A stretch of 64,000 bases of DNA, taken from NCBI RefSeq assembly GCF_003185655.1, contig NZ_QHJQ01000010.1, positions 1 to 64,000 of the forward strand. Reading direction: 5' to 3'. Positions within the stretch are counted from its first letter, which is position 1. Each line of letters opens with the position of its first letter. A program made the translations under genes and the position numbers. The stretch is from Coraliomargarita sinensis. GTDB taxonomy: Bacteria > Verrucomicrobiota > Verrucomicrobiia > Opitutales > Coraliomargaritaceae. The notes under the pieces are model-generated. The model did no database searches, was not told where the DNA came from, and saw only the letters and a list, made by a program, of their open reading frames with translations. Of the stretch, positions 45,152 through 53,175 are shown piece after piece.

Positions 45152-46378
45152 ATGCCAACTGCGACGCCAGGACTAGAACTTGATCCGCTCAGCCTCCCGG
45201 ATGAGCGGGGCCATTTTGGGCCCTATGGGGGCATGTATGTGCCCGAGACCTTGATGACTCCGCTCTTCGAGCTGACCGAGGCTTACAAGGCGGCGCGGAA
45301 GGATCACGAATTTCAAAAAGAATTGGACCATCACCTGCGTGAATTCGCCGGCCGTCCGACCAATCTTTATTTTGCCGAGCGGTTGACCGAGCACTGCGGT
45401 GGAGCGCAGATCTACCTCAAGCGCGAGGACTTGCTCCATACGGGGGCCCACAAGATCAACAATGCGCTCGGGCAGGCCCTGCTGGCCAAGCGGATGGGGA
45501 AGAAGCGTATCATTGCCGAAACGGGGGCCGGGCAGCACGGCATCGCCACGGCGGCGATGTGCGCCAAGATGGGCTTTGAGTGCGTCATCTACATGGGCGA
45601 GGAGGACATGCGCCGCCAGTCCCTCAACGTCTATCGTATGCGGCTCTGCGGGGCCGAGGTGCGGGGCGTCTCGGCCGGGCAGAAGACCTTGAAGGAGGCG
45701 GTCAACGAGGCCATGCGCGACTGGGTGACCAATGTGCGCACGACGCACTACATCATCGGCTCGGCGCTGGGCGCGCATCCTTTCCCCATGATGGTACGGG
45801 ACTTTCACCGGGTGATCGGTGAAGAGACCCGCCGTCAAATTCTGGAAAAGGCCGGGCGCCTGCCGGACGAAGTTACTGCCTGCGTGGGTGGCGGCTCCAA
45901 TGCCATCGGGATCTTTTTCGCCTTTCTCAAAGACCTGGAAGTGGCGCTGACCGGCGTGGAAGCCGGCGGTCACGGCATCAAGCCCGGTGAGCATGCCGCC
46001 CGTTTCGAGGGCGGTCGTCTCGGCGTGCTGCAGGGAGCCAAGACCTGGATTCTACAGAGCGATGAGGGCCAGATTGATCTGACGCACTCCGTATCCGCCG
46101 GGCTCGACTATGCGGCCATCGGCCCCGAGCACGCCTACTACCGCGATGCCGATCGTATCCGCTTCGGCTACGCGACCGATAACGAAGCGCTTGACGCCTT
46201 CAAGGCGCTATGTCGGGTCGAGGGTATTGTGCCCGCGCTGGAATCCTCCCATGGCATTGCCTACACCATGAAGCGCGCCAAGGAAATGAGCAGCGACCAG
46301 ATCATCGTGGGCAACCTCTCCGGCCGCGGCGACAAGGACGTGCAGGAAGCGGCCCGGGTGATGGGGGATGATGTTTAG
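45152..46378 (+). CDS. trpB: Tryptophan synthase beta chain
   Basis: Condenses indole with serine using pyridoxal phosphate. The 408-residue protein opens (from ATG 45152) [20 protein letters not shown], then [16 protein letters not shown]. It has [20 protein letters not shown] (about 91-110) with the PLP Lys, and [12 protein letters not shown]. The phosphate loop is [12 protein letters not shown], and [14 protein letters not shown] follows. No trpA follows on this strand; the next gene is the amidotransferase. TrpB without adjacent trpA suggests that trpA is elsewhere. Confidence 0.96.
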   Translation: MPTATPGLELDPLSLPDERGHFGPYGGMYVPETLMTPLFELTEAYKAARKDHEFQKELDHHLREFAGRPTNLYFAERLTEHCGGAQIYLKREDLLHTGAHKINNALGQALLAKRMGKKRIIAETGAGQHGIATAAMCAKMGFECVIYMGEEDMRRQSLNVYRMRLCGAEVRGVSAGQKTLKEAVNEAMRDWVTNVRTTHYIIGSALGAHPFPMMVRDFHRVIGEETRRQILEKAGRLPDEVTACVGGGSNAIGIFFAFLKDLEVALTGVEAGGHGIKPGEHAARFEGGRLGVLQGAKTWILQSDEGQIDLTHSVSAGLDYAAIGPEHAYYRDADRIRFGYATDNEALDAFKALCRVEGIVPALESSHGIAYTMKRAKEMSSDQIIVGNLSGRGDKDVQEAARVMGDDV

Positions 46379-46380
46379 AA

Positions 46381-46520
46381 CCGTTAATTAACGTGAATTA
46401 ACGTGAATGATGGTTTAGATTGTTCAGGAGGATTCGTCATCGACGAAAACGCTTAAACATCATTCGCATTCACATCGGAAAAATCTTCTCTTATTAACGT
46501 CAATTCACGTAAATTAACGG
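46381..46520. repeat. Long palindrome between trpB and the pabA/trpG gene
   Basis: Left arm ccgttaattaacgtgaatta (starting 46381) and right arm aattcacgtaaattaacgg (ending 46520) are inverted copies (about 24 of 27 matching). Inner segments gaatgatggttta and taaacatcattcg are also complementary. A related string occurs near 49204-49226. Confidence 0.75.
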
Positions 46521-46536
46521 TCTAAATCATTTTCTT

Positions 46537-47100
46537 ATGCTTCTCGTCATCGATAACTACGATTCCTTCACCTACAATCTGGTTCAGTATTTTGGCCAGC
46601 TTGGGGTGGAGCAGAAGATCTATCGCAACGACGCTATTACGGTGGAGGAAGCCCTCGCGCTTGATCCCGAGCGGGTGATGATTTCTCCCGGGCCCTGTTC
46701 GCCCAACGAGGCCGGCGTCTCGCTGGCGATGATCGAAGCTTTTGCCGGAAAGAAGCCGCTGCTCGGGGTTTGTTTGGGGCATCAGTGTATCGGCCAATAC
46801 TACGGCGGTAAGGTCATCCGGGCCGCTAATCTCATGCACGGGAAGACCAGTCCGGTGACGCACCGCGATACGGATATCTTCCAGGGCCTGCCCAATCCCA
46901 TGGAGGCGACCCGCTACCACTCTCTCATCGTAGAACGCGAAAGTCTGCCCGACTGCCTCGAAGTCACAGCTGAGACGGAGCAGGGCGAGATCATGGGGCT
47001 GGCCCACAAGGAGCTGCCTCTCTGGGGCGTGCAGTTCCACCCGGAGTCCATCGCGACGGAGCAGGGGATGAAGATGCTGGAGAATTTCCTCAAGCTCTAG
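46537..47100 (+). CDS. pabA: Anthranilate/aminodeoxychorismate synthase glutamine amidotransferase
   Basis: A 187-residue class I glutamine amidotransferase that supplies ammonia to TrpE or PabB. Visible are [19 protein letters not shown] (1-19), [12 protein letters not shown], the catalytic Cys in [13 protein letters not shown] (about 75-87), and the His-Glu pair in [12 protein letters not shown] (about 163-174). Many bacteria use one such subunit for both tryptophan and folate synthesis. The symbol pabA is used, but trpG is equally possible. It is 159 bp after trpB. Confidence 0.93.
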   Translation: MLLVIDNYDSFTYNLVQYFGQLGVEQKIYRNDAITVEEALALDPERVMISPGPCSPNEAGVSLAMIEAFAGKKPLLGVCLGHQCIGQYYGGKVIRAANLMHGKTSPVTHRDTDIFQGLPNPMEATRYHSLIVERESLPDCLEVTAETEQGEIMGLAHKELPLWGVQFHPESIATEQGMKMLENFLKL

Positions 47101-47605
47101 AGATTCAAATCGTCTTACCCTTGCTCCTACTCTTACTCAAACCCGGGCGTATTTTGCATGAACCGCAGAGGCGCAGAGGTCGCAGAGTTTTTACGGCGGG
47201 TTTTGATCCTTGTCTTTGAGATGTTGGGATCGAAGACCTTGGTCGGCCCACCCGATCATTCTAGGGCGGGGTGATTGAGATTGAGATTAAGATTAAGAGT
47301 CAGGGCATGGGGACTAGATGCGGTTTGATTGCCCTTCTTGCGCACTAAATATAGTGTTTGCCAAATTGTCACACTACATCTAGTTCATAGAACTTCGTCA
47401 GTTTTTCTAATATCGTTTTCTTAAGTTTTAATCTTTTAGATGAGTAACTCCGTAGCCTCGAAACTCTGTTTCGGGGTCGATGCAGGTCGCCCCGGTTCCC
47501 AGAACCGGGGCCACAATAGTCATTTCTGTAAGGTGCAAAACTTTTTGAAACGGTATAATTCCTGTCTTCTGGCTCCTAACTTCTGAATTCTGACTTCCTT
47601 TCAAC
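47101..47605. other. Spacer with perfect hairpin and possible nrdR promoter
   Basis: This 505-bp spacer has no gene. It contains an accgcagaggcgcagaggtc repeat start (47161), of the type also seen at 44693. A 10-bp perfect hairpin gccccggttc/gaaccggggc with a cca loop lies at 47489-47511. A tataat box is at about 47553-47558, upstream of nrdR; a convincing -35 box was not found. Confidence 0.5.
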
Positions 47606-48076
47606 ATGCGTTGTCCAAAATGCACCTCGATCGAGACAAAAGTGCTCGATACCCGAACCGGTAAGAACGAAACGTCGATCCGTCGCCGTCGCGAGTGTCT
47701 GGATTGCGGCTATCGCTTTACCACGATTGAGGAGGTCCTACGCGCCGATTTGCAGGTGGTTAAGCGCGACGGCCGTCGTGAGGACTTTGATCGCGCGAAA
47801 ATGCTCGGAGGCCTGAAGAAGGCGGTGGAGAAGCGGCCGATCGACGTCATGCAGATCGAAATGCTGGTCGCCGACGTCCTGTCCGCCCTCGAGAACGAGT
47901 TCGACCACGAGTTCCCGGCGAAAGCGATCGGCGAGCAGATCATGATGCGCCTGAAGCACCTCGATCAGATCGCCTACGTACGCTATGCTTCGGTCTACAA
48001 GGATTTCCGCGACCTTTCGGAACTGGCCCAGGAGATCAACGAGTTGAAGTCGTCTTCCGGAAATGCCACGACCTGA
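47606..48076 (+). CDS. nrdR: Transcriptional repressor NrdR
   Basis: A zinc-ribbon/ATP-cone repressor of ribonucleotide reductase genes, 156 residues. The zinc ribbon is [17 protein letters not shown] with [15 protein letters not shown] (Cys 3, 6, 31, 34). The ATP cone follows (about 46-136), with [34 protein letters not shown] is the usual C-terminal signature. No NrdR boxes were identified; ribonucleotide reductase genes are not in the window. It overlaps the next gene by 14 bp. Confidence 0.96.
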   Translation: MRCPKCTSIETKVLDTRTGKNETSIRRRRECLDCGYRFTTIEEVLRADLQVVKRDGRREDFDRAKMLGGLKKAVEKRPIDVMQIEMLVADVLSALENEFDHEFPAKAIGEQIMMRLKHLDQIAYVRYASVYKDFRDLSELAQEINELKSSSGNATT

Positions 48077-48536
48077 CCCCGTCGAACAGCTGCGCACGCT
48101 CAATGAGCTGCTGGCCCGGGTCTCCGATCCCGAACGCAGTGAGCACGCCCGCCGGGCGCTGGAATTTTTCTACCGTGAGCACCCGGAGGACGCCGCTCAG
48201 GTACAACTCGGGAGCTACGTCGAGAAACTGGCGCGCCTCCATTTTGGAGAAGGGGGCGAACCTGCCAGCATGGGGTTCTCCCACTGGCATGTGCCGCAGC
48301 TGGAGGTCTTCAGCGCCCTCTGGATCCGGCAGGCTATTGTCGGGGAAATGAAGAAGCTGGCCGGTCGGCGCGAGGCCTTACTCTTGGTCACGGGGCTGCG
48401 TGAGGCCGTCTGCCCCAGGGGCAAATACTGGACGCAGGCCCGGCAATCCGAGTATGAGCGTGTACGTGGCTGGATTGAAGAACTGGCCTGCGCCTGGGCG
48501 ACCCGCGGCTCACAATTGCAGGTGGTGGTGCTTTGA
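48063..48536 (+). CDS. Hypothetical protein overlapping nrdR
   Basis: Not recognised. A 157-residue soluble protein whose start overlaps the end of nrdR by 14 bp, as expected for a cotranslated operon partner. It is rich in helix ([14 protein letters not shown], then [20 protein letters not shown]). A conserved-looking centre, [20 protein letters not shown], follows (about 69-88). It lacks a signal peptide or membrane helix. The overlap and its good codon use argue that it is real. Confidence 0.75.
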   Translation: MPRPDPVEQLRTLNELLARVSDPERSEHARRALEFFYREHPEDAAQVQLGSYVEKLARLHFGEGGEPASMGFSHWHVPQLEVFSALWIRQAIVGEMKKLAGRREALLLVTGLREAVCPRGKYWTQARQSEYERVRGWIEELACAWATRGSQLQVVVL

Positions 48537-48610
48537 TGAAGGACCCCGCAGCGAAAATCGACAGCTGGCTGTACGCTTTACTTTTTGGGCTGTGATCGCA
48601 TGCTGGGATC

Positions 48611-49087
48611 ATGAGATTGTTTACCCTGTTCCTCGTCTTGCCCATCACTCTCATTGCCCAGACTACCGAGCGCGGAGAGGCCTCGCATTTGAAAGGCATT
48701 AACTACCTCTACATGAATGTGGATACTTCGCTCGCGCCCCGAATTACTTCTGCCGAACGTTTGGATATCAGTGATATCGTGGAGCTGCAGTTGCGACGCG
48801 CCGATATTAACTTGAGGCCCTATGTGATGAATGCCCCGCAAACCAACGTGCCGCTGGTGGAGGTCTCGATCAAGGTAGCCCAGTCCCGGAGCGTGGATAA
48901 CTATGAACTGACTCTGAAAGTCTTTGATTATGTCACCATCGACCGGAATAAGCAGCGGACCATCGCCACAATTTATGAGATGCAACGCGAGAGTGTTCCC
49001 ACGCCTGATGATTTGAGTTCCCTCAAATCCAAATTGCGGGAACTGATGAGTGATTTTGTGACTGCGTTTGAAAAGCAGAATCCGTAG
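48611..49087 (+). CDS. Small exported hypothetical protein
   Basis: A 158-residue protein with a signal peptide (1-16, cut near LIAQ-TT). The mature protein is mixed alpha/beta: ASHLKGINYLYMNVDTSL, VELQLRRADINLRPYVM, VPLVEVSIKVAQSRS and a C-terminal helix (LKSKLRELMSDFVTAFEKQN). The periodic strand pattern resembles small periplasmic beta-sandwich proteins, but no family is recognised. It is 75 bp downstream of the unknown gene at 48063. Confidence 0.72.
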   Translation: MRLFTLFLVLPITLIAQTTERGEASHLKGINYLYMNVDTSLAPRITSAERLDISDIVELQLRRADINLRPYVMNAPQTNVPLVEVSIKVAQSRSVDNYELTLKVFDYVTIDRNKQRTIATIYEMQRESVPTPDDLSSLKSKLRELMSDFVTAFEKQNP

Positions 49088-49453
49088 CCGAACGTCTTTG
49101 AGAATCTACTCTGATGTATGAAGAAGAGGAGGGAACCAAGGATGAACAGGTATGCGGAAAAAAACTAAGAAACAGAAACCAGAGTGCCGGGGAAGGAGCC
49201 GTTCATTAACGTTAATTAACGGTTGAAAAAAATAACATGTATACCGGAGGATAAGCACTCGACCATGGGACGCCGCACGACCGGCCTGCTCTACATCCAG
49301 TCGAAGCTGGATAAACCGATTTATGCCGCCGCGAATCCGCGAATCATCAGCAATCTAAAATCCACAAGCTGGGGTATTAGTTCTATGCTTGCTGTTCCTT
49401 GAAACGCTTGCGACTAAGTATCCCCAAGACTTTCGACCCATATAAATAATACT
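49088..49453. other. Spacer with a short doubtful frame
   Basis: This 366-bp spacer has attaacgttaattaacggtt near 49207, which matches the arms of the trpB palindrome. A 44-codon frame at 49265-49399 starts MGRRTTGLLYIQSKL. It has no ribosome site and is not supported. No other feature is seen. Confidence 0.5.
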
Positions 49454-49792
49454 ATGAGCACACTCTTCGAAAAGATCATTGCCCGCGAGATTCCGGCCAA
49501 GGTGGAGCACGAGGATGACGCTTGTATCGTCATTCACGATATTGATCCGCAGGCCCCCGTACATGTACTGGTTATTCCGAAAAAGCCCATTCCGCGTGTG
49601 GGCGAAGCCGGCACAGAGGATCAGTCCCTGCTCGGTCATTTATTGCTGACCGCGGCCGAGATGGCAAAGCAACTGGAACTGGATGCCGGATATCGCGTTG
49701 TCATCAACAACGGGAAACAAGGCGGCGAGGCGGTGCCGCATCTTCACGTGCATGTGCTCGGTGGCCGCCAGATGAACTGGCCTCCGGGGTGA
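49454..49792 (+). CDS. HIT-family (Hint/PKCI-type) nucleotide hydrolase
   Basis: A 112-residue histidine-triad protein of the Hint branch, which hydrolyses adenosine phosphoramidates and related nucleotides. It starts MSTLFEKIIAREIPAKVEHE and has VHVLVIPKKPIPRVGEA. The triad is PHLHVHVLGGRQMNWPPG (about 94-111), with His residues at H-x-H-x-H and the Hint-type WPPG end. Confidence 0.95.
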   Translation: MSTLFEKIIAREIPAKVEHEDDACIVIHDIDPQAPVHVLVIPKKPIPRVGEAGTEDQSLLGHLLLTAAEMAKQLELDAGYRVVINNGKQGGEAVPHLHVHVLGGRQMNWPPG

Positions 49793-50192
49793 GAGATTGT
49801 AGAGGCTGCGCTTGCGCATGCCATGAGCCAACTGGCAGAGAATAACGTCTGCTTACTTTTATTGGCAATATCATCGAATCTGAGCCAACAAACGGAGTAT
49901 GGACATTCCTGTCCATCCATAGCATCGCGAATTGAGATGCATATTGAATTTAGAAAAGTTCTCCCTTGCGATCAATCGGGACAGGAATGTCCCGACTCCG
50001 TTTGCCACCCGTATCCAACATCCCCTATACCACCAGTAAAAGTCACAAAGTGGTATGAGATGCCACTGAAGTACGCTCTTTTAAGCTCGTTTTCGTGATG
50101 CGGTGATGCCGATCCGAGCGTCACAGCGCGAGACTTACCACTGGCATCCGCAAGCGGAGCCTCTACTGTCTTCGGGCCTCTGCCCTCTGAAC
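49793..50192. other. Convergent spacer with composite palindrome
   Basis: This 400-bp spacer between the 3' ends of the HIT gene and efp holds copy 2 of the composite palindromic element (49889-50004). No gene is recognised in it. Confidence 0.55.
49889..50004. repeat. Composite palindromic element (GGACATTCCTGTCC family), copy 2
   Basis: The arms caaacggagtatggacattc (from 49889) and gacaggaatgtcccgactcc with gtttg (to 50004) are inverted copies, with 24 of 26 bases matching. Each arm contains ggaca-ttcc-tgtcc, a hairpin in itself. Confidence 0.8.
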
Positions 50193-50750
50193 CTAAGCCC
50201 GGCCAGCGTAGGAGCGGTCGGCGGTGTTGACCTTGATGACCTCGCCTTCCTTGATGAAGAGCGGCACCTGCACGGTAAGTCCGGTTTCCAGTGTGGCCGG
50301 CTTCTGCACATTGCTGGCGGTGTCTCCCTTAACCCCTTCCGGTGATTCGGTGACTTTCATTTCAATAGAGGCGGGCAAGTCGATGGAGATCGGTTTTTCG
50401 TCCACATGCAGAATGCTGTAGGCCTGGTTTTCGACCAGAAAATCCTTGGCATCCTCGACCAGGCTTTCATCCAGAATCACATCCTCGAATGTTTCCGGAT
50501 CCATGAAGTGGTAGCCGTCTCCGTCGATATAGCTGAACTCGAGTGTGACCATATCGGTATGCAGGATCTCAACCGAGTCAGTGGTGCGGATTTTGGTGTT
50601 GGTGCTGGCCCCGGTATTGAGGTTACGCATGGTAACTTGCATGAAGCCGGCCTGGCGCCCCTGCGTGCGGTGCTGCACATCAAGCACGAGGTGAGGGTTG
50701 TTTTGATAGTTCAGGACTTTGCCTTTACGGACGTCGGTAGGTGATGCCAT
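50193..50750 (-). CDS. efp: Elongation factor P
   Basis: EF-P helps ribosomes form difficult peptide bonds such as polyproline. The 185-residue, three-domain protein has the KOW-like N domain (VRKGKVLNYQNNPHLVLDV) and the tip loop HRTQGRQAGFMQV (about 27-39). MRNLNTGASTNTKIRTTDSV follows, and the C-terminal domain ends ETGLTVQVPLFIKEGEVIKV. The tip residue is Arg at position 32, where many EF-Ps have Lys. In other bacteria Arg32 is rhamnosylated by EarP. It is convergent with the HIT gene. Confidence 0.95.
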   Translation of the reverse strand: MASPTDVRKGKVLNYQNNPHLVLDVQHRTQGRQAGFMQVTMRNLNTGASTNTKIRTTDSVEILHTDMVTLEFSYIDGDGYHFMDPETFEDVILDESLVEDAKDFLVENQAYSILHVDEKPISIDLPASIEMKVTESPEGVKGDTASNVQKPATLETGLTVQVPLFIKEGEVIKVNTADRSYAGRA

Positions 50751-50879
50751 AGCTGTGTTGTGTTGAAAAAAGGCCTTTATTTGTCAGCCGCTATCGGGGC
50801 TGTCAAGGGCACGCGATCCATGCAAAATAAGGTGGCCCGTCAGGGGAAAGTCTGCCTTACTGTGGGAAAACCTTGAATC

Positions 50880-51383
50880 ATGCCCCAGGAATTAATCGAT
50901 TCCGTCTCAGAACTGGTCTCTGCCTGCATTGATTATGAGCCCGGTTCGACCCAGTTCTACGTCGTTCTGGGGGCTTTTGCGGTCGCTTGGATTGTGGTGG
51001 CTCGTGTTTTCATGGGCCTGCTGAAAAGCGACCGCGGCTTTCTGGCGGCCACAGTCGCGCTGATTCTTCCGTTCTTCTTCGGCTTGCTCGCCTACGGGGT
51101 TGTGGATGTGCGTGTGGTCCCGCAAATCGAAGCTGATTGGGCGGGAAAATATCTGCCACTTGCTTCCTTCGTTTTTGTCGCCCTGCTTGTCATCCTGTAT
51201 TTGTCCAAGCGGGTCTTTATGGTGAGCGGTTATGCCGCTGTGTTCATTTTCGCTTTTGCCACTGCGGCCGCCGTGACCGCCTTTTTCGGGGTCGAGGTGA
51301 CACTTAAAACCCTCGAAAAAGGGGAGGAGCAACTCAAACAACGCGACGAGCGTGACCGGGAGACCATCGATTCGGTTCTATAG
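50880..51383 (+). CDS. Four-helix membrane protein of unknown function
   Basis: A 167-residue protein with four hydrophobic segments at about 28-48 (VVLGAFAVAWIVVARVFMGL), 58-75, 96-110 and 118-140. A charged C-terminal helix follows (TLKTLEKGEEQLKQRDERDR). No family is recognised. It lies 107 bp upstream of the TM2-domain gene. Confidence 0.72.
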   Translation: MPQELIDSVSELVSACIDYEPGSTQFYVVLGAFAVAWIVVARVFMGLLKSDRGFLAATVALILPFFFGLLAYGVVDVRVVPQIEADWAGKYLPLASFVFVALLVILYLSKRVFMVSGYAAVFIFAFATAAAVTAFFGVEVTLKTLEKGEEQLKQRDERDRETIDSVL

Positions 51384-51490
51384 CGAGATCAAGCGGAACC
51401 GGCGTCAGGCGACTCATAAATTTTTCTCGAAAAGTAAACGACTGATGCATTAACTGGAAATTTCTAACCACAACTAACGAAAGCACTAAC

Positions 51491-51787
51491 ATGTCTGAAG
51501 AAAACGTTCCCCAAGAACCCGCCGCACCAGCTGCCAAGCCCGCCGGTGCCGATAAGAAAATTGTCGCCGGTATTCTGGCTATCGTGCTCGGCGCACTGGG
51601 TATTCACAAGTTCATCCTCGGTTATACCAAGGAAGGCGTCATCATGCTGCTGGTTTCTGTGCTCACCCTGGGGTTATTTGCATGGGTCATGGGAATTATC
51701 GGTTTGGTCGAAGGGATCATGTATTTGACCAAGTCGGACGAAGAGTTCGTCGCGACCTACATCAATGGCAAGAAAGGCTGGTTCTAG
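51491..51787 (+). CDS. TM2-domain protein
   Basis: A 98-residue inner-membrane protein. A Pro/Ala-rich N-terminal tail (1-25) precedes a TM2 domain: VAGILAIVLGALGIHKFILG (about 31-50), then a second helix with LLVSVLTLGLFAWVMGIIGL (about 58-77) and EGIMYLT. The IHKFILG element is the TM2 signature. The function of bacterial TM2 proteins is unknown. The extra C-terminal DEEFVATYINGKKGWF is typical of the group. A strong terminator follows. Confidence 0.88.
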   Translation: MSEENVPQEPAAPAAKPAGADKKIVAGILAIVLGALGIHKFILGYTKEGVIMLLVSVLTLGLFAWVMGIIGLVEGIMYLTKSDEEFVATYINGKKGWF

Positions 51788-51815
51788 CACCTGTATCCGG
51801 CTCTCCTGATTTTTC

Positions 51816-51841
51816 AGCCGCCCGCAGGGGCGGCTTTTTTA
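51816..51841 (+). terminator. Intrinsic terminator after the TM2 gene
   Basis: Stem gccgccc/ggggcggc (51817-51823 with 51827-51834) with a short gca loop, followed by seven T. Confidence 0.9.
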
Positions 51842-51909
51842 TGCGAACGTTACTGACGTCGCGGTCTTTTGGCTAGCCCCGGACGTGTCGATCAATTTCA
51901 TTTCGAGCT

Positions 51910-52560
51910 ATGACCAAGACCGAACGAGCCGCCTATGTTCTGAAGCGATTGAACGAGCTGTATCCGGATCCGCCAATTCCTTTGGACCACAAGGATGCCT
52001 ACACGCTTTTGATCGCGGTCCTGCTCTCGGCCCAATGCACGGATGAACGGGTCAACAAAGTGACACCATTGCTTTTTGCCCGGGCGGACAATCCCACCGA
52101 TATGGCCAGGCTCTCCGTGGAGGAGATTCGGGAAATCATTCGGCCCTGTGGTTTGTCGCCCATGAAGTCGAAGGGCATCGCTGGACTCTCCCGCATCCTG
52201 CTGGACCAGCATGGTGGGGAAGTGCCCGCCGATATGGCGGCGTTGGAGGCCTTGCCGGCGGTGGGGCACAAGACCGCTTCCGTCGTCATGAGCCAGGCCT
52301 TTGGCGTGCCCGCCTTTCCCGTTGATACGCATATACATCGGCTGGCTCAGCGATGGGGGCTGACTTCGGGCAAGAACGTCGTGCAAACCGAGCGTGATCT
52401 GAAGCGCCTCTTCCCCGAGTCCAGCTGGAACGACCTGCACTTGCAGATTATCTACTACGGGCGCGAGCACTGCACGGCCCGCGGCTGTGACGGTATGGTC
52501 TGCGACATATGCCAAACACTTTATCCGCAGCGCAAGCGGGCCAAGAAAACCAGGAAATAG
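51910..52560 (+). CDS. nth: Endonuclease III (Nth)
   Basis: A bifunctional DNA glycosylase/AP lyase that removes oxidised pyrimidines, 216 residues. The HhH element ALPAVGHKTASVVMSQAFG (about 117-135) has the catalytic Lys. FPVDTHIHRLAQRWGL (about 138-153) has the catalytic Asp. The C-terminal iron-sulfur cysteines are in EHCTARGCDGMVCDIC (about 189-204), with spacing C-x4-C-x4-C-x2-C. E. coli Nth has C-x6-C-x2-C-x5-C, so this cluster is variant. Confidence 0.93.
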   Translation: MTKTERAAYVLKRLNELYPDPPIPLDHKDAYTLLIAVLLSAQCTDERVNKVTPLLFARADNPTDMARLSVEEIREIIRPCGLSPMKSKGIAGLSRILLDQHGGEVPADMAALEALPAVGHKTASVVMSQAFGVPAFPVDTHIHRLAQRWGLTSGKNVVQTERDLKRLFPESSWNDLHLQIIYYGREHCTARGCDGMVCDICQTLYPQRKRAKKTRK

Positions 52561-52566
52561 GAACGC

Positions 52567-52956
52567 TTAAAAATCGAAGAAAAAGCCGCCGGAGGCCGGA
52601 ACGGTTTCGCCGAATGACGATTCACTGTCCGCGCCTTCCTTTTTCTTTTTGATCAACTCGCTGCCCGGGCTGCCAAAGTCGCTGTCTTTTGTCCGCAGGC
52701 TGGTAATCTCGGTTTCGAATTCGCTGCGTTTCGCCTTGGCCGCAATACCGGTCCCGGCTTTCGGGGCTTTCTTCTGGAAGACCGAGGCGGCTACAACAAT
52801 CCGACCGGTTTTGCTCGCTGCCTTCGCGTCTTCGCGTACATCGATCAGAAAATAGCTCCCCTGTTGGTAGGCGGGTAGCGAAAGGGGTAGGGAAGCGGCG
52901 AGAAGGCCAAGACTTGTCCACAAGCGCGTCGTCCGGACTCTAATTCTCGTTTTCAT
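52567..52956 (-). CDS. Exported hypothetical protein
   Basis: Not recognised. A 129-residue protein from ATG 52956 (MKTRIRVRTTRLWTSLGLLA), which gives a normal signal peptide with cut near LPAYQQ. The longer frame adds a leader without a ribosome site. The mature part has a beta segment (SYFLIDVREDAKAASKTGRI) and a polar, low-complexity end rich in Lys, Ser and Glu (about 75-125). It is convergent with nth. Confidence 0.68.
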   Translation of the reverse strand: MKTRIRVRTTRLWTSLGLLAASLPLSLPAYQQGSYFLIDVREDAKAASKTGRIVVAASVFQKKAPKAGTGIAAKAKRSEFETEITSLRTKDSDFGSPGSELIKKKKEGADSESSFGETVPASGGFFFDF

Positions 52957-53175
52957 AGGTTCATGGACTACACTTAAGCAGCAAAGTGTCGAGATGGAAT
53001 CGAAATGGGCCATTTTGTCGCACCTGTTGCCGGCTTTGACTCACACCGAGTTTTTTTGGAATCAATGGATGCTGTTCTATTGGTATGCAAACTGTTAATT
53101 GATAGATACTTATAGATGTAATTTATCTTCATCGCGCGGGTGAATTCTGGAATGAACCATGCAACTCAAATAAGT

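Noticed and set aside
45173..45994. 273-codon minus frame opposite trpB
   Set aside because: Antisense shadow of a highly conserved gene; His/Arg/Gly-rich translation without motifs.
49265..49399. 44-codon frame MGRRTTGLLYIQSKL...
   Set aside because: No Shine-Dalgarno, no family match, and it lies in repeat-bearing spacer.
53014..53175. CIRCE or heat-shock promoter before clpB
   Set aside because: No ttagcactc-type inverted repeat; a weak ttgact box (about 53037) without a matching -10 is not enough.
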